A stretch of DNA of 60,373 nt from Chara braunii (Eukaryota > Streptophyta > Charophyceae > Charales > Characeae), in the NCBI GenBank assembly GCA_003427395.1, contig BFEA01000138.1, positions 202,003-262,375 of the forward strand, read 5' to 3'. Shown piece after piece: positions 43,326 through 54,416 of the stretch (positions are counted from its first letter, which is position 1; each line of letters opens with the position of its first letter). Both the position numbers and the translations under genes were made by a program. The notes under the pieces were generated by a model. The model was not told the origin of the DNA, made no database searches, and worked only from the letters and a program-made list of their open reading frames with translations.

Positions 43326-43549
43326 TCTTGGGTTTCACACCGGTACCGAAACCAAAACTGGGACGGGAACCAAAAATAAAGAAAAGAATAAAAAAGCTAA
43401 TGGGCAGGGGAGAAAAGGAGGAGCCCGTTGGTTCCCCTCTGGTTCTGCCCGTCAGGCCCGCTGCCGGATCCCCATCAAAACTAAAAGGGATAGTCCTGAG
43501 GGACCCTCAACCCCTCAGTTTTCTTCACAACACGCTCCTCCGCTCCGTC

Positions 43550-43626
43550 ATTGTCGGCTGCTGGTTTCGATCCCCTGGTCTCCAAGATGACAATCCAAAG
43601 TCGTAACCCATAGGGCTAAGCCCCAG
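43550..43626 (-). mobile_element. Another tRNA-like SINE head
   Basis: Minus strand: TTAGCCCTATGGGTT (A box, 43605-43619) and GGGGATCGAAACC (B box, 43563-43575), at tRNA-like spacing. It does not complete a functional tRNA fold, so a SINE head is more likely than a gene. The region 43630-44320 shows nothing else I recognise. Confidence 0.45.
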
Positions 43627-44319
43627 CTTGGATGTAACAGGCACGGACTTAATTATAAAGACGTTTGTTTTCAGGCCTAGGCCTGTCGGACTGTACCAAA
43701 AAAAGTCGCACTTAGGCACACCGGCCATTTCTAGGACTCCTATGTGTCGGCCCTTGCTGTATAAAGGGTTTAGTTTCACCTGCCACCGTCGTGCATGCGG
43801 AACAACCACGCCGATACCTAAAATTCCAACTTTCTCACTAAACTACCATTCCAAAAGACCACACTTTTTTCATCCCGGCGTCAGGAAAAACTCCAACTTT
43901 TATAGTGCCGCCCGCGACTTCTACCGTTGACCAAATATCATGGTCGGCCTAGGAAGTCAAAGACTTTGCACCTCACTAATCCTAGTGCCATAGCAAATAG
44001 CCCTGATCATCACTGTCGATCTCGAACGCGAATGCGCGGCGCTAGCGCTACTGCAGTTTCTTCACACTTCTTTTCTAGCACACGCTACTAGGCGCGGGCG
44101 CCGCTCTCATAAATATAACCAGATGTCCGCCTAAAGAACCAATGTGTGTCATCGAAGTGCACACCCACACACTCTCCAATCAGATCAGAATGTGTCTCAT
44201 TCCCAACCCCTGAGAATTGGTTATGGTCACACAGAAACGAGACACTTGCTCAAATATCGTCGAAAACGTCCCTTCTGCGAAATGCAAAAATGTGGCCAAA
44301 TACCCTTGTAAGGGTATTC

Positions 44320-45915
44320 GGGCCGACACCGGCGCCAGTCGCCTTGTCGTTCTTTTTTATCGACATCTTGGATTTTTCGTTTTCCTTGCTTCCTTTCTTC
44401 GGAGACTGACATGTGGATTGTTTTTCCCCACTCCTCGTCTCTGTCCCTTTTTGAATCGGCAAATCTGATTGATTGGTTCTTGACGATCGAGTCTTGTGCG
44501 ATCTCGGGGGTGTTTGGCCAAAGAATTGTTGCGTGATCCTTGATTTTTTTGTCTGTATGTGAGCTAGAATTGGATAGGCATGCTAGACTATTAGATGACC
44601 ATCTCACTATAGGATGATGTTGTGGTGGTGTTCTTCTTCTATCCCTTTAAGTAATTTTCGTATTTGGCGAAACTCGCCTTTGCTTTCTTCGATGGGCATC
44701 TCGGATCTTTTCTTTATTTGTCTCTAATGATTGATGCATGATTGTTTCTCCCACCTTGCTCCTCCCTCTATATGGATGGGCCATATTGATTGGTTAATCG
44801 CCTACGATCGAATTTTGTACGATCTTGATGCATGAACGATTGTCACCTTCTTTTTTTGTATGCATGAAACTGGATGCATGGATGATGGGTATTTTTCTAT
44901 CTGAATTAAATAAGCATGCTAGATGATCAAATGTCTGTCTTGCGATAAGACTATCCACCTTCGGTTAACAGGCCAACGTGTACGAGATGCGGGTCATTGG
45001 TCTTTGTCCATTGGACCGAAGGGCAGGCCTTGTGCACACACGTGTAAGCCCAAATGTGGTCTACACGGGTGTCTGCAGAACTTGTACTCGGTCCAACTTT
45101 TCGAAGGACCGAGTTTTCGCCTCACCCCCCAACATGAATATCAAACTCTCTTTTCGTGTTACTAATCGCGAGTGTCTGAGGGATCCGAAATTTTGGGAGT
45201 ATTGGGAGCACGTGTGTCCGTCTGCACGACCAAGGGGAGAACTTCCTGAATTTTCGTACCCGGTGGGCCAATGGGAAACGAACGTATCTGCGAGTGGGAT
45301 ATCGACCGAGCTCAAGAGCGCATTCCCCACCACTCTGAATTCCCTAGCTCGAACACGTGCCACCTTGTCGTGGAACCTGGAATAATTATTATGGAAACCG
45401 ACTTCCCTCCCTACCACCTTATACTGTCCTTCCATTCGCTAACCATCATCCCCTGGCGCGCAATCGCTCCATATTGGCTTACCCCCGTGCTCGGAGTGCT
45501 TGCAAGACCGCGAGTACCAAGCCTCTGGCTTCATCCGGCGAATTCGCTCGGAGGAAGAACGACGGGCGCACAACCTTCGGCTAAGGCCGACCGCGTCGGA
45601 TTCTGAAACCAGTTCCGTACAACGCCAATAAGTGATCGGACAATGCGATAGCCATAGCGTTCCGACGGTGCACCAAATACAAGTCTGACCCGGACGACGG
45701 AACCAACAAAGGCGGTAACCCCACTCGCAGAAGCATAGGAGCATACTTCGACCCGCTCATATCCTCTTGCATTCCTATCCCTGAAACTTGCCACAGGAGA
45801 TATCAGTTTCGACCTAGGACTCCACCTCCACTTTCCTAAAATCCTTGGCACACTCTCTTTTCGCACTTCCAAGCCCACTCACACTCCGATCAGGAAGTCG
45901 CGTCGGGCATGAGGT
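44320..45915 (+). mobile_element. 5' LTR of a second Ty3/gypsy element
   Basis: Aligns, with many substitutions and indels, to 54417-55915. Shared phrases include 'ttttcgttttccttgcttcc', 'gattgattggttc', 'tctcccaccttgctcctccc', 'agtgatcggacaa' and 'cacactc' with 'gatcaggaagt'. The block at 44320-44610 appears duplicated relative to 44612-44670, so the true left end is uncertain (44320 or about 44615). Divergence suggests an old insertion. Confidence 0.65.
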
Positions 45916-45929
45916 TGGTATTGGAGCCG
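45916..45929 (+). promoter_or_regulatory. Degenerate primer-binding site
   Basis: TGGTATTGGAGCCG lies exactly where similarity between the two LTRs stops. It differs from the tRNA-Met site TGGTATCAGAGCCA at a few bases. Confidence 0.55.
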
Positions 45930-46072
45930 ACACGTGGCAGGTCCAGAGATTGGCAATCAGGTAGGGTATAAGGGACGATCTGGCCAACAGAGGGCGCCCT
46001 AGGCAGAGGAACGCACCACGACGCGATCCTGTAATAACCCGGAGTAGATTGGCCGGTCGACAGGATGCCAAT

Positions 46073-47134
46073 ATGAATGCCAACCCGACACCAAATGTTG
46101 GTGGGGCCTTAGCCCGTCGAGCACGCACCCCGCCGACTCCACCTGATTTATACCTTTTTAACCCTGCGCATCATCTGGGCGGAGCATGGCTAGCCATGCT
46201 ACGTGCACAACAATACGACAATGATGAGGCCAGGATCAACATCCCCGCCATGTTAGGAGGGGATGCGCACCATTTGTTTACTACTTACATTTGGGTAGAT
46301 CTCCCGACCTTCGAAAGAGACTTCTTAAACCGATTTGATTACATCCACACTGAGCAGGCTTTCTTCATGATCAAAGATCGAGTTCAGAAGCCCCTCAAAT
46401 CCGTCACCGAGTGCCGCAATAGGTTTTATAGGTTGTTTGTTAAGTCGAAACGGGGCGAAAATGTCAGGAGAGATTTGTTTATCGATGGGCTTCGTAGTCG
46501 AATGATGAGGGTGAAACTGCGAAAGCAGTTTTCCCCCATCAATCACACCATGCAACAGATCATGGACGCTGCGGAGAAAATAAGGAAGAGGTTTGCCGCT
46601 AGCTTCTTAGAAGGGGGAGATCATGCCAAGGAAGGGGATTCTTTGGAATTGGCCAGAGCGAAGGCTGAATTAGTTGCGCTCCGAAACAAGTTTGAAAACA
46701 TGGCCTTCGTCTCCGGCCCCGTTACTTACCTAAGACCAAGACCGGACACAACCGCAGGACTGCCTGTGATTGTTGCACATGCACCGCCCCCACCTATGCC
46801 TTCCTCAGATCCTCCCGCGAAACCAAGTGAGTCAGACGCCATATTGGAGCTAACTCGAACACTCGTTAGCCTTATGCAGGAAAGCAAGAAAGAAAAGTGT
46901 GAGCAGAATGCCCGGATAGAAGCCATGATGACATCGATGCGCCCTATTGTCGTCCGAGCTGCACCCATAACACAAGCAGCAGCCCCTGCTCAGGCTGTAA
47001 GCGGTGCGGCGGCTAATCTAGACGTCTGTTACACGTGTCACCAGCCCGACCTCCTAGCCCGGGACTGCCCCCACCGACCAACACAAGTCCGGGTAGGAGC
47101 CGCCCCTGTGACAGCAACATCGGTAGCACAATGA
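46073..47134 (+). CDS. gag: gag of the second Ty3/gypsy element
   Basis: About 353 codons from ATG 46073 (an ATG out of frame lies just before) to TGA 47132-47134. Capsid-like region: HLGGAWLAMLRAQQ, WVDLPTFERDFLNRF, AFFMIKDRVQKPLKSVTECR and IDGLRSRMMRVKLRKQ. Then a charged linker, a Pro-rich segment and a C-terminal knuckle CYTCHQPDLLARDC (about 47026-47067). The knuckle spacing is CX2CX4-X-X4C with Leu where His is required, so it probably cannot bind zinc. The frame is otherwise open, better preserved than the pol region. Confidence 0.85.
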   Translation: MNANPTPNVGGALARRARTPPTPPDLYLFNPAHHLGGAWLAMLRAQQYDNDEARINIPAMLGGDAHHLFTTYIWVDLPTFERDFLNRFDYIHTEQAFFMIKDRVQKPLKSVTECRNRFYRLFVKSKRGENVRRDLFIDGLRSRMMRVKLRKQFSPINHTMQQIMDAAEKIRKRFAASFLEGGDHAKEGDSLELARAKAELVALRNKFENMAFVSGPVTYLRPRPDTTAGLPVIVAHAPPPPMPSSDPPAKPSESDAILELTRTLVSLMQESKKEKCEQNARIEAMMTSMRPIVVRAAPITQAAAPAQAVSGAAANLDVCYTCHQPDLLARDCPHRPTQVRVGAAPVTATSVAQ

Positions 47135-47671
47135 TTGAGGAGATAAGAGGGGGGAGTGCGATAGCTACCATCGAGGAAGTTGCAGAACTTATCCCTCTCG
47201 ATCAATACATCTCGCTGGGCTACCCGGGGTTGGGAATGATTGGAACCATCTGCCCAACGAACGAGCACCCAAAAATAGCAGAATGGAGACCGTCCCCCAT
47301 AGAAATGGAATCGGGTGGTTCCGCCTTTGTTACGGGAAATTGATGTCCTGAATATCGTCCGAGCCCTCGATAATCGAATCCTCTTGCCTATCGGACACCT
47401 GTTGTCGATATCGGAACAGGTGAATGAACGAATGCTGCAAGATTGCAAGACAAACCAGAAACGGTTTGCCCTCGCTAAGCAAGCAGCCATCAAAGGGAAA
47501 ACCCCTGCCTGCGAAGACAAACTTGATGTTCCCAACGCTTCGGACCTGATACGGTTATGGCTCATCCGAAAAGACAATCACTTTCTGCGCATTAAGGCCA
47601 TTCCGTGGAAATCCGCGGATTGCGACGTAGAAGTTTGGGGAAATCCATACAATGCTTTTATCGACTCATGA
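47135..47671 (+). pseudogene. Polyprotein linker between gag and RT, no protease seen
   Basis: Two overlapping frames (to 47343 and to 47671) read GSAIATIEEVAELIPLDQYI, SLGYPGLGMIGTI, MESGGSAFVT and then REIDVLNIVRALDNRI. The family is not known to me beyond its place in the polyprotein. Neither frame contains a D[ST]G aspartic-protease motif, and RT begins within 30 bases, so the protease has probably been deleted. Confidence 0.55.
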
Positions 47672-47675
47672 GCCG

Positions 47676-48128
47676 CGGTCCTAGCCCTGGTCATTCGTCG
47701 TAGTTTTGGTCCCAAAGAAGAACGGCTCGATTCGCATATGCATCGATTATAGGAAGTTGAATGATATCACGATCAAGGATGTGTACCCCCTCCCCACGAT
47801 TGATGATCTGTTGGATGCGATTAGGTGTGCCAGATATTTTAGTAAGTTTGATATCCGCCATGGGTTCCATCATATCCTGGTTAAGCCGGAGGATTGGTCG
47901 AAAACTCCGTTCATGTTGTTGAAAGACACTTGGCAGTGGGTTTGTTGCCCTATGGGAATATGCAATGCGTCGGCTACCTTTCAAAGAGCGATGAATATCA
48001 CCTTTCAGAACTTCGTCAACAAGACCCGACTGACCCAAGGAATAATCAACTTTTGGGTCATTGTGTATATGGACGATATCTTGGTGTATTCTGAATCGTT
48101 TCACGGACATGCTCAGCACATTGAGTGA
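47676..48128 (+). pseudogene. pol: Reverse transcriptase (second element)
   Basis: SFVVVLVPKKNGSIRICIDY, RKLNDITIKDVYPLPTID, FSKFDIRHGFHHI, WVCCPMGICNASATFQRAM and the catalytic YMDDILVYS (about 48067-48093). Typical Ty3/gypsy RT fingers and palm, but the N-terminal part is missing. It ends at an in-frame TGA (48126-48128), after which the same frame continues. Confidence 0.88.
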
Positions 48129-48976
48129 ACTCTCCGTGCATTGCGAAATGTTGGGTTCAAGATCGCGCTGGAGAAAAGTGAGTTTTTCCATTCGGAGATA
48201 TCGTTCCTAGGGTATGTGGTGACACGAGGAGGTTTGAGGCCAGATTCAAAAAAACTCGAGGCGGTTCGAGAAGCCCCTACGCCCACGTCACTGATGCAGG
48301 TTCGAGCCTTCCTGGGGCTGACCTCGCAATACCGGAGGTTTATCAAGCGGTTCATGGCGATTGCTCGACCTCTGACGAACCTCCTACGGAAAGACCAGCT
48401 ACTGAAGTGGGACGCGGAGTGCGAACAGGGATTTGTCACTTTGAAGGAGGTCCTCGCCTCCACGCCTATTTTAATTCGGTCCGATCCTGGTAAGCAGTTT
48501 ATCCTCATTACAGACTGGCAGCCTGAGGCGATCTTCGCTATTTTGGCCCAGATGGGGAAGGACGACCGTGAACACGTCATTGAATACGCCCCGCGAACTG
48601 TACCTGACGAAAGAAGGAATGATTCAGCCCCTCAAGGAGAATGCTATGCGGTCGTTTGGGGATTTCATCACTTCCATTCGTATCTATACGGACAAAAGTC
48701 CTCCTCGTCACGGATTATGAGCCCCTGCTGGCTCTCAAGAGGCTCACTAACCATACGGGCATGATTGGGCGATGGGTTGTTGGGCTACAGGAATACGACT
48801 TCGACATCATTCATCAAAAAACGGAAAAGCACGGGAACGTAGACGGGTTGACAGGACTGCATCGGCCAAGCAAGGTGGCCAAAGGTGAAGAGATCACTTT
48901 GTGGAGAGAGTCGGAGCAAGCCAAGGGACCCCCGTACGGCGGAATCGCCATTCTCCCCCGAACTTTCGGAAAGTGA
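48129..48976 (+). pseudogene. pol: RT thumb and RNase H (second element)
   Basis: TLRALRNVGFKIALEKSEFF, FLGYVVTRGGLRPDSKKLEA, FLGLTSQYRRFIKRF, then RNase H: KQFILITDWQPEAIFAILAQ (Asp in ITDW; usually TDAS), YAPRTVPDERRND and GECYAVVWGFHHFHSYLYG. A frame change near 48670 leads into TDYEPLLALKRLTNH, FDIIHQKTEKHGNVDGLTGL, ending at TGA 48974-48976. Confidence 0.85.
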
Positions 48977-49063
48977 CACGTGGACACGATGACGATGGGT
49001 GGAGAAGGCTCTAGAGGCCCCCTTTCTTCCCACTCAACTTCTTCTCTTCTCTCCTTGCCCGAC

Positions 49064-49450
49064 AAATTTTGTTATTTTTGCTAAGCAATATCGCGAGTCT
49101 ATTCGGTTCCTATGCATCCTAGTGGCAAAGGGTATGTCGAGTGGGTAGACTGTGAACGGTGTGTCCCTCAGGCCCATGGCACATGTATTCAATACAGAAA
49201 CGTGGATAAAGCCTGGTTGTGTCTGTTGTGTCGAACCGATAAAATCCCGACAGAGGCTCGGTTCCTCGAAGCCACGTCCGAAAGGGTTAAAAAGACACAC
49301 AAATTTCAACGGGCGGAAGTATGGACAAATGTCGTTTTGATCGCCATGGTGGTCAGGAACTCCCTCCGAGAATTCACCAAGGAAGATCGAAGGCGAGCTA
49401 ACGAGAGGGCGCGAGATTACCGATGGAACGACGGACGGTTAGAAAAATGA
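49064..49450 (+). pseudogene. PHD-finger segment between RNase H and integrase
   Basis: In the same frame as the end of RNase H and the start of integrase. Metal ligands follow the PHD order: CYFC (49070-49081), then WVDCERC, H, C (in QAHGTC) and WLCLLC, giving C-x2-C ... C-x2-C-x4-H-x2-C-x11-C-x2-C with the canonical Trp two before the last pair. PHD fingers usually read histone H3 tails. An in-frame TAA at 49082-49084 falls inside, where Gln (CAA) would fit. The rest is basic (RRANERARDY) and stops at TGA 49448-49450. Confidence 0.65.
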
Positions 49451-50150
49451 AAGACTGATGGGAGTGGGATTTGGATGTTGGTGCCTCATCCGTTCATGAG
49501 GTACGACTGGGTTAAGTCGGCCCACGAAGAAACCACCGCTCACTTTGCTGCTAGGATCACGGAGCCCGCAATTGACAAAAACGAGTGGTATTGGTCCAAT
49601 ATTCGGGACGATGTTAAATTCATTGTCAAAAATTGTCCGGTTTGCACGGCGGACAAGGCGTCGATTCAGCTGCCTAGGCCGATAGTGCCTACCGTAGTCG
49701 AGCGGCAGTTCCAAAGGGTTAGCAAAACTTAGCATGGACACGGCAAATATTGTTGTGCCCCTTGGACCAAATAGCTGCGAATATTCAGTTCTTCTGGTAT
49801 TTGCAGATGATTTCTCAAAATGGATCGAGACCTACCCATGCAAAACACGACAGACGACGAAAATTATGCGGTATGTCAACTGCTTGACCGGAATGCACAA
49901 AGACACCGAGGAAATCCTAACGGTCAACGGGGTAGAATTCTAAGGAGAAGTCTTAAGGAGCCTAGTCGTGCATAGCGTCTTCATTCGCAATACAACTCTC
50001 CATATGTCGCAATCGAACGGACTGGTAGAGAACGCGAACCGGGTAATTAAGACCGCTCTCCGACGAAATATCGCAGTTAGGGGCACGAGGCCTTGGCCCG
50101 ATATCGTAGACCATATCCTAGCAATCCATCGAGGGACACCCCATGAGTAA
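49451..50150 (+). pseudogene. pol: Integrase zinc-binding and core domains (second element)
   Basis: HPFMRYDWVKSAHEETTAHF and KNCPVCTADKAS form a degraded H2C2 region. The core follows in another frame: MDTANIVVPLGPNSCEYSVL, LVFADDFSKWIETYPCKT, then LTVNGVEF, where the second catalytic Asp (usually TDNG) is Val, and SNGLVENANRVIKTALRR with the conserved Glu. Breaks: TAG 49730-49732 with a frame change, TAA 49941-49943. It ends at TAA 50148-50150. Confidence 0.82.
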
Positions 50151-50278
50151 CCCCTTTTCAGCTACAGACCAATAGTCTGGCCTGCGTAGCTCTGCCAAGC
50201 CTGAATGACGAGACGACCCTTGCGCGGCGAACCACGAGGGCAACTGTCAAAGACAAGGTTCAACGCCACTTAGAATTA

Positions 50279-50719
50279 ATGGAAAAAACCCTCCCCCGGT
50301 TAGCCCGAAAAAGACAATGGATGACGGAAATGGCCCACGGACGACAGATCCAGAGCTATGAGGACCGAAATGGGAACACTGGGCCTCGGCCCCAGTATAA
50401 ATTAGAGGACATAGTGCAGGTAAGGAAATGTGCTCGCCAGGGCAAGTTAGCGCCACGATTCTTCGGGCTATTTCGTGTAGTCGAGCTCAGTCCTAGCGGA
50501 GTGAACACTGTGCGGCTTGCGCCGAAGGTCTCAGGAAGCCGATCGGCTCGACTGATTATTCGACACGTGTCCTATCTCCGTCCCTTACCTCCTTCCCCTC
50601 CCCCCCCATCGTCTACGTCATCTTTCGATTCTAAAGAGGAAGGCGACTACCTCGAACTCGACTACTCTGGTTCCCCTTCCTCTCCGCCTTCATTTCTACC
50701 TTCTCCCCCATTGCCATGA
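50279..50719 (+). pseudogene. pol: Integrase C-terminal GPF domain (second element)
   Basis: YKLEDIVQVRKCARQGKLAP, then RFFGLFRVVELSPSGVNTVR, matches the C-terminal GPY/F module of Ty3/gypsy integrases. It is followed by a Pro/Ser-rich acidic tail ending at TGA 50717-50719. No chromodomain is seen, unlike the giant element. Confidence 0.75.
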
Positions 50720-50753
50720 ACTTTTCTACGAGTAGGTCATTAGCGAACGTCTA

Positions 50754-51200
50754 ATGAGACCCAAAGGGCATATTTCGTCGATCCGGCAGATGCAGCGACC
50801 TCGATTGAGTCTCGATCTGCTCCGTTTGGCAGCTTTCTTCAGTACGGCAGCCGTTCACGAGGCATCGGAATTCCGGTTTGCACGGACCAGTGATCGAACG
50901 AGGGTGTTATGCGAGGTGTCGGCTTTTCTGCGGCTGTCTCCACCAGGCGTCAGCAACGTAACGATGATCGTCGCCTTCACCGACGACGTTACAGCGTTGC
51001 ATCCGTCCGTTCATCCAGGTGCCCTCCGACAGCTGCGACTCTGGACGCGGGACCTCACGGATGCGTGGATCCAGCTGTTAGCTCGGCCTGGTGATCAGAT
51101 CGATTCCACCAACGACATCGACCTCAGCCAACTCAGACTCTCTCTCTCTACGCCGGAGGTCATCATCCCAGAGCTTCTTCCCTTCGCGCCGCCTCAATGA
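50754..51200 (+). pseudogene. Extra ORF 3' of pol, first part
   Basis: 148 codons from ATG 50754 (MRPKGHISSIRQMQRPRLSL) through ASEFRFARTSDRTRVLCEVS, HPGALRQLRLWTRDLTDAWI to FAPPQ. Its TGA (51198-51200) overlaps the ATG of the next frame (51197). No family recognised. It lies between integrase and the 3' LTR on the sense strand, a place where some Ty3/gypsy elements carry env-like or accessory ORFs. Confidence 0.5.
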
Positions 51201-52246
51201 ACCGGCACTGCCTCTCGACCTTCGGGCTTCCCTCTGATCTCCCTAACTTCTGGCAGTCCGCTACGGACGTCCCTCTCTCTTTTCGGATCAGGCAATTGGA
51301 CGTCCCGATCCTTGACGCTGGCAAGTGGGGGGAGTGGTGGAACGTGTTTGTCGCGCTCAGCTTTTGCCTTATCGAAGTGATCTTCCATTGGGCAGAGCCG
51401 ACCGATAAGAACGAGGAAGACGAAGTCCCTGATGATGACGTGGAGTTGTTAATAATCCGGGCATGGAGAATGGACACAGAAGGAGAGTTGTTGGGGATTC
51501 TGTCCGGAAAGGTGAGGGACGGCCACCTGGAGCCAATCACGAGCGAAGTTCTGGTGTTCCTGGCGTAGCTCCTGGACGATCTACCTCTAGATATCTTGTC
51601 TCGCTGTGACGAGCAGACCACACTGACGGTGCTTACCTGTACGTTGGTGCCAGTTCTGTTGTGGTTCATGTGGACAGAACTCGACCGAGACAACTCCTGC
51701 TACCCTTCCTCGGGCCATTATCTGGTCATTGACGTGGCCGATCTCACCTTGTGGGATCCGATCACTCGAAAGGTGGAAGTATAAGAAGAGGTAGACGAAG
51801 ATGAGGAAGAGAGAGAGGAGGGGAGCGAAGAAGAAGAAGAAAACTCGGGGCCAGAATCTGATGACCCCGATTACCACGAGTCTGAGGAGGACGAGCTAGA
51901 AGAAAGGGAGTCGGGCGGATCGGGTAGCTCCAGCGAACGGAGTAAGGAAGAAGACGAAGCCGCAACTGAGAGGAGGCGGGAAAAGGCGAAAGGAAAGCGG
52001 TCAGTGCAAGAGTCGGACGGACCAGCCACGCGACTACTACAAGGTGATCCGGCGCGCAATCTAGAGTCGCCGCAGGAGGAGCTCGGAGGAGATGGTGTCA
52101 CCACCGCGGAGGGATCCGGAAGCAAACGTCGTAGAAGAAGTTCTTCACCGGCTCAATCCTCTCCACTACCGTGGCCCACCGTTCACATACGTGGAGATGC
52201 AAGCGCTCGGGCTTCACCCCCGGTCGTTATCCCGCCGTCCCCTTGA
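51197..52246 (+). pseudogene. Extra ORF 3' of pol, second part (acidic, NLS-like)
   Basis: One frame of about 350 codons with two in-frame stops (TAG 51566-51568, TAA 51782-51784) where Gln would fit. It has a folded-looking N-terminal half with two hydrophobic segments (WWNVFVALSFCLIEVIFHW and VLTCTLVPVLLWFMW), then a long Glu/Asp tract (51785-51960), a basic RRREKAKGKR, and SGSKRRRRSS, which resembles a nuclear-localisation signal. Function is unknown. The hydrophobic segments could be membrane spans or buried strands; the acidic, basic tail argues for a nuclear or chromatin role. Confidence 0.5.
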
Positions 52247-52249
52247 TTA

Positions 52250-53530
52250 CCTCACCCTCTATCAAGCTCGTGGGCTGCCTCCCGTTCCCTTCTAACTGAC
52301 ATCCTTTCCCTCCTTCCCTCTTCCACCAACTCTGCTCTACCCGCCTCATCGCCACCGCCTTCCCACACATCATCACTCGCTCTCTCGTAACCTATTTTCC
52401 CCTTCACATCCTTCTCTTTAGTGCGGCATGGTAGAAGTATAATAATATAGAGGTTTATTGCATAACCGCGGGTACCATCCCCACGTGTGAAGAGCATAAG
52501 AATTTTCGCGCCGCGATTCCTCACACCCTCTATACCCTCGATCCTGATTACCTCGCCTCGATCCCTCATCAAGACCATCGTTTCCCTTGCATTCATCGCA
52601 CTGTCCACTACACCCGACTCCCTGCTGGAGATCAACAACTCCGCCACTTTCTGCCACGCCTCCCGCAAGTTCATCCTCCTCCTCCCCCGCCTGTCATAAG
52701 GCTACCCTTCCCCGATAATCTCTAGGATCGAAGTTTGCAGTGCCACCTGGATGACTTTCACACTCTCATCTCATGGTAAGTGGCACGTGTCGGCTCCTCG
52801 CCGATCGCTGGTGCTTTCTCACAAGATCGATGAATAATTGGGAGAGCAAGGAGGAGTTTGCTCAAGATTGGAACCCCCTTGGCGTCACATATGTGACGAA
52901 GTGTTTTCTGCAACCACGCGATTTTTTGCGCAAGGCTACTTCGGGGGTTGAGTCCGGAGGGCCCACAGGATTACATGGGCGCCCTTGCTTTTCTTGTTTT
53001 TCAAAATCGAGGTCGGAGAAATCTTGTGACGATTGGTAGTTGGTCGCACCTTAGCGAGCGCAAAAGATAACTGTTGCCATAACTTCTTTCTTGTTCTACT
53101 GTGGGAAATGAGAATTTTGGCGCGAACGTCGCGCGGGAAAATCTTTTTGAATTTTCAACTGAGGTCGAGCCCCGGTGGACTCTCGGAATTTGCTTCGTTC
53201 GAATTTTTTTTTTGTAATTAGGATTTAGATCAGAAATTTAGGTGCATCTCAATTTTTGTTGCACAGCGCTTCTTGCTTGCGCACACTTTGTCGCGCCATG
53301 ACCTATGTTCTGACTTTTTCACACCTTAATCATTGCCTGTAACTGTAACTTTTTTTTTTCGCGGGCATAATTTGCAATTGTAATCCTCCTGTTCTTTATG
53401 TCTTTTCTGGCATCCTTGTGCGCGCCTACTTCTTCCTCTGTCCTAATTGGTCGGAACACCTGCATGACTGAATCGACGTGTGAAGTGAGGCTACGTCTCC
53501 CACAAAGAGAAGGTTAACAACAGTCGTATT
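52250..53530 (+). other. Non-coding 3' stretch of the second element
   Basis: Pyrimidine-rich at 52265-52430, then ordinary sequence with T-runs (53200-53215, 53350-53360). No domain or convincing frame. Confidence 0.5.
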
Positions 53531-53534
53531 TTTC

Positions 53535-53960
53535 ATCACCACTTCAGGACACCGTTCACCACTTCAAGCTGCAGTCTGCCTAAACAGGTGGTTTTTGGGG
53601 TCTTCGGACCTTTCACCAGCTCGGGACCATTCAGATCTGAAAATCATGAATAGTCCTGAAGTGGTAAAAACTTTGAATACCTTGAAAACCACTTGTTTAG
53701 GCAGGTTACATCCTCAAGTGGTGAAGGGTGGTTTTCATGTTCTTCGGACCTTTCACTACTTCAAGACCATTCAGAATTTTCAGACTGCCCAAAACTCTCA
53801 CTTGACCAGTTCAGGACACCCTTCACCACTTCAGGATGCAGCCTGCCTAAACAGGTGGTTTTCAGGGTCTTCAGACCTTTCACCACTTCAGGATCATTCA
53901 GGATTTTCCGACTGCCCAAAACTCTCACTTCAAAATTTTCATTCCTGAATTTTCAGCTAC
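53535..53960. repeat. Direct and inverted ~110-bp repeats with CACTTCA/TGAAGTGG motifs
   Basis: Plus-oriented units ('cccttcaccacttcagga', 'gcctgcctaaacaggtggtt') at about 53547-53640 and 53810-53905; one inverted unit at 53655-53735 ('ccacttgtttaggcaggtt'). The arrangement plus-minus-plus can fold into a long hairpin. Confidence 0.7.
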
Positions 53961-54138
53961 CTGATAACCGCTTGTGCCCCCACGCCGCGACCTGGCCATG
54001 CAGACGTAGGCACTTCCTTCCTTCTCCTTCTTTGTTCACTTAGGCACAACCCCGAGTATCTCACACAAGCATGCATGCAATAAATTTCGCAAGCGCGATT
54101 AACTCGCTCTCTATAAAAATTCTAGGAGTTATGAATCC

Positions 54139-54302
54139 GACGAGTTGGTGCTGGGCATGCGGGGTTGATGTAGGGCCGCGACGGTCTGGGGCACACGGGC
54201 AAACCTGGCTGGCATGCTCGGCGAGTTGGTGCTGGGCATGCGGGGTTGACGTGGGGCCGTGGCGGTCTGGAGCACACGGGCGAACCTGGCTGGCATGCTC
54301 GG
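54139..54302 (+). repeat. Two tandem copies of an ~82-bp unit
   Basis: 'gagttggtgctgggcatgcg' starts both copies (about 54141 and 54222), and 'acctggctggcatgctcgg' ends both. They differ at several bases. Confidence 0.85.
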
Positions 54303-54365
54303 ACTACGCGGGGTAACAACTCTGTGTAGGTGCGAGGCGACGGACTGCTCGCATCGGGATACTAT

Positions 54366-54369
54366 GAAA

Positions 54370-54411
<42 letters not shown>

Positions 54412-54412
54412 G
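54366..54412 (+). repeat. GA tract, possible polypurine tract of the second element
   Basis: All-purine tract ending GAGAGGGGA just before TGTGTTGTGG, where the 3' LTR seems to begin. The position suits plus-strand priming, but it is also a simple microsatellite. Confidence 0.45.
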
Positions 54413-54416
54413 GGAT

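Noticed and set aside
50754-52246. Envelope gene of an errantivirus-like element
   Set aside because: No signal peptide, cleavage site or fusion-protein features; the acidic tract and basic nuclear-type motif do not fit an envelope.
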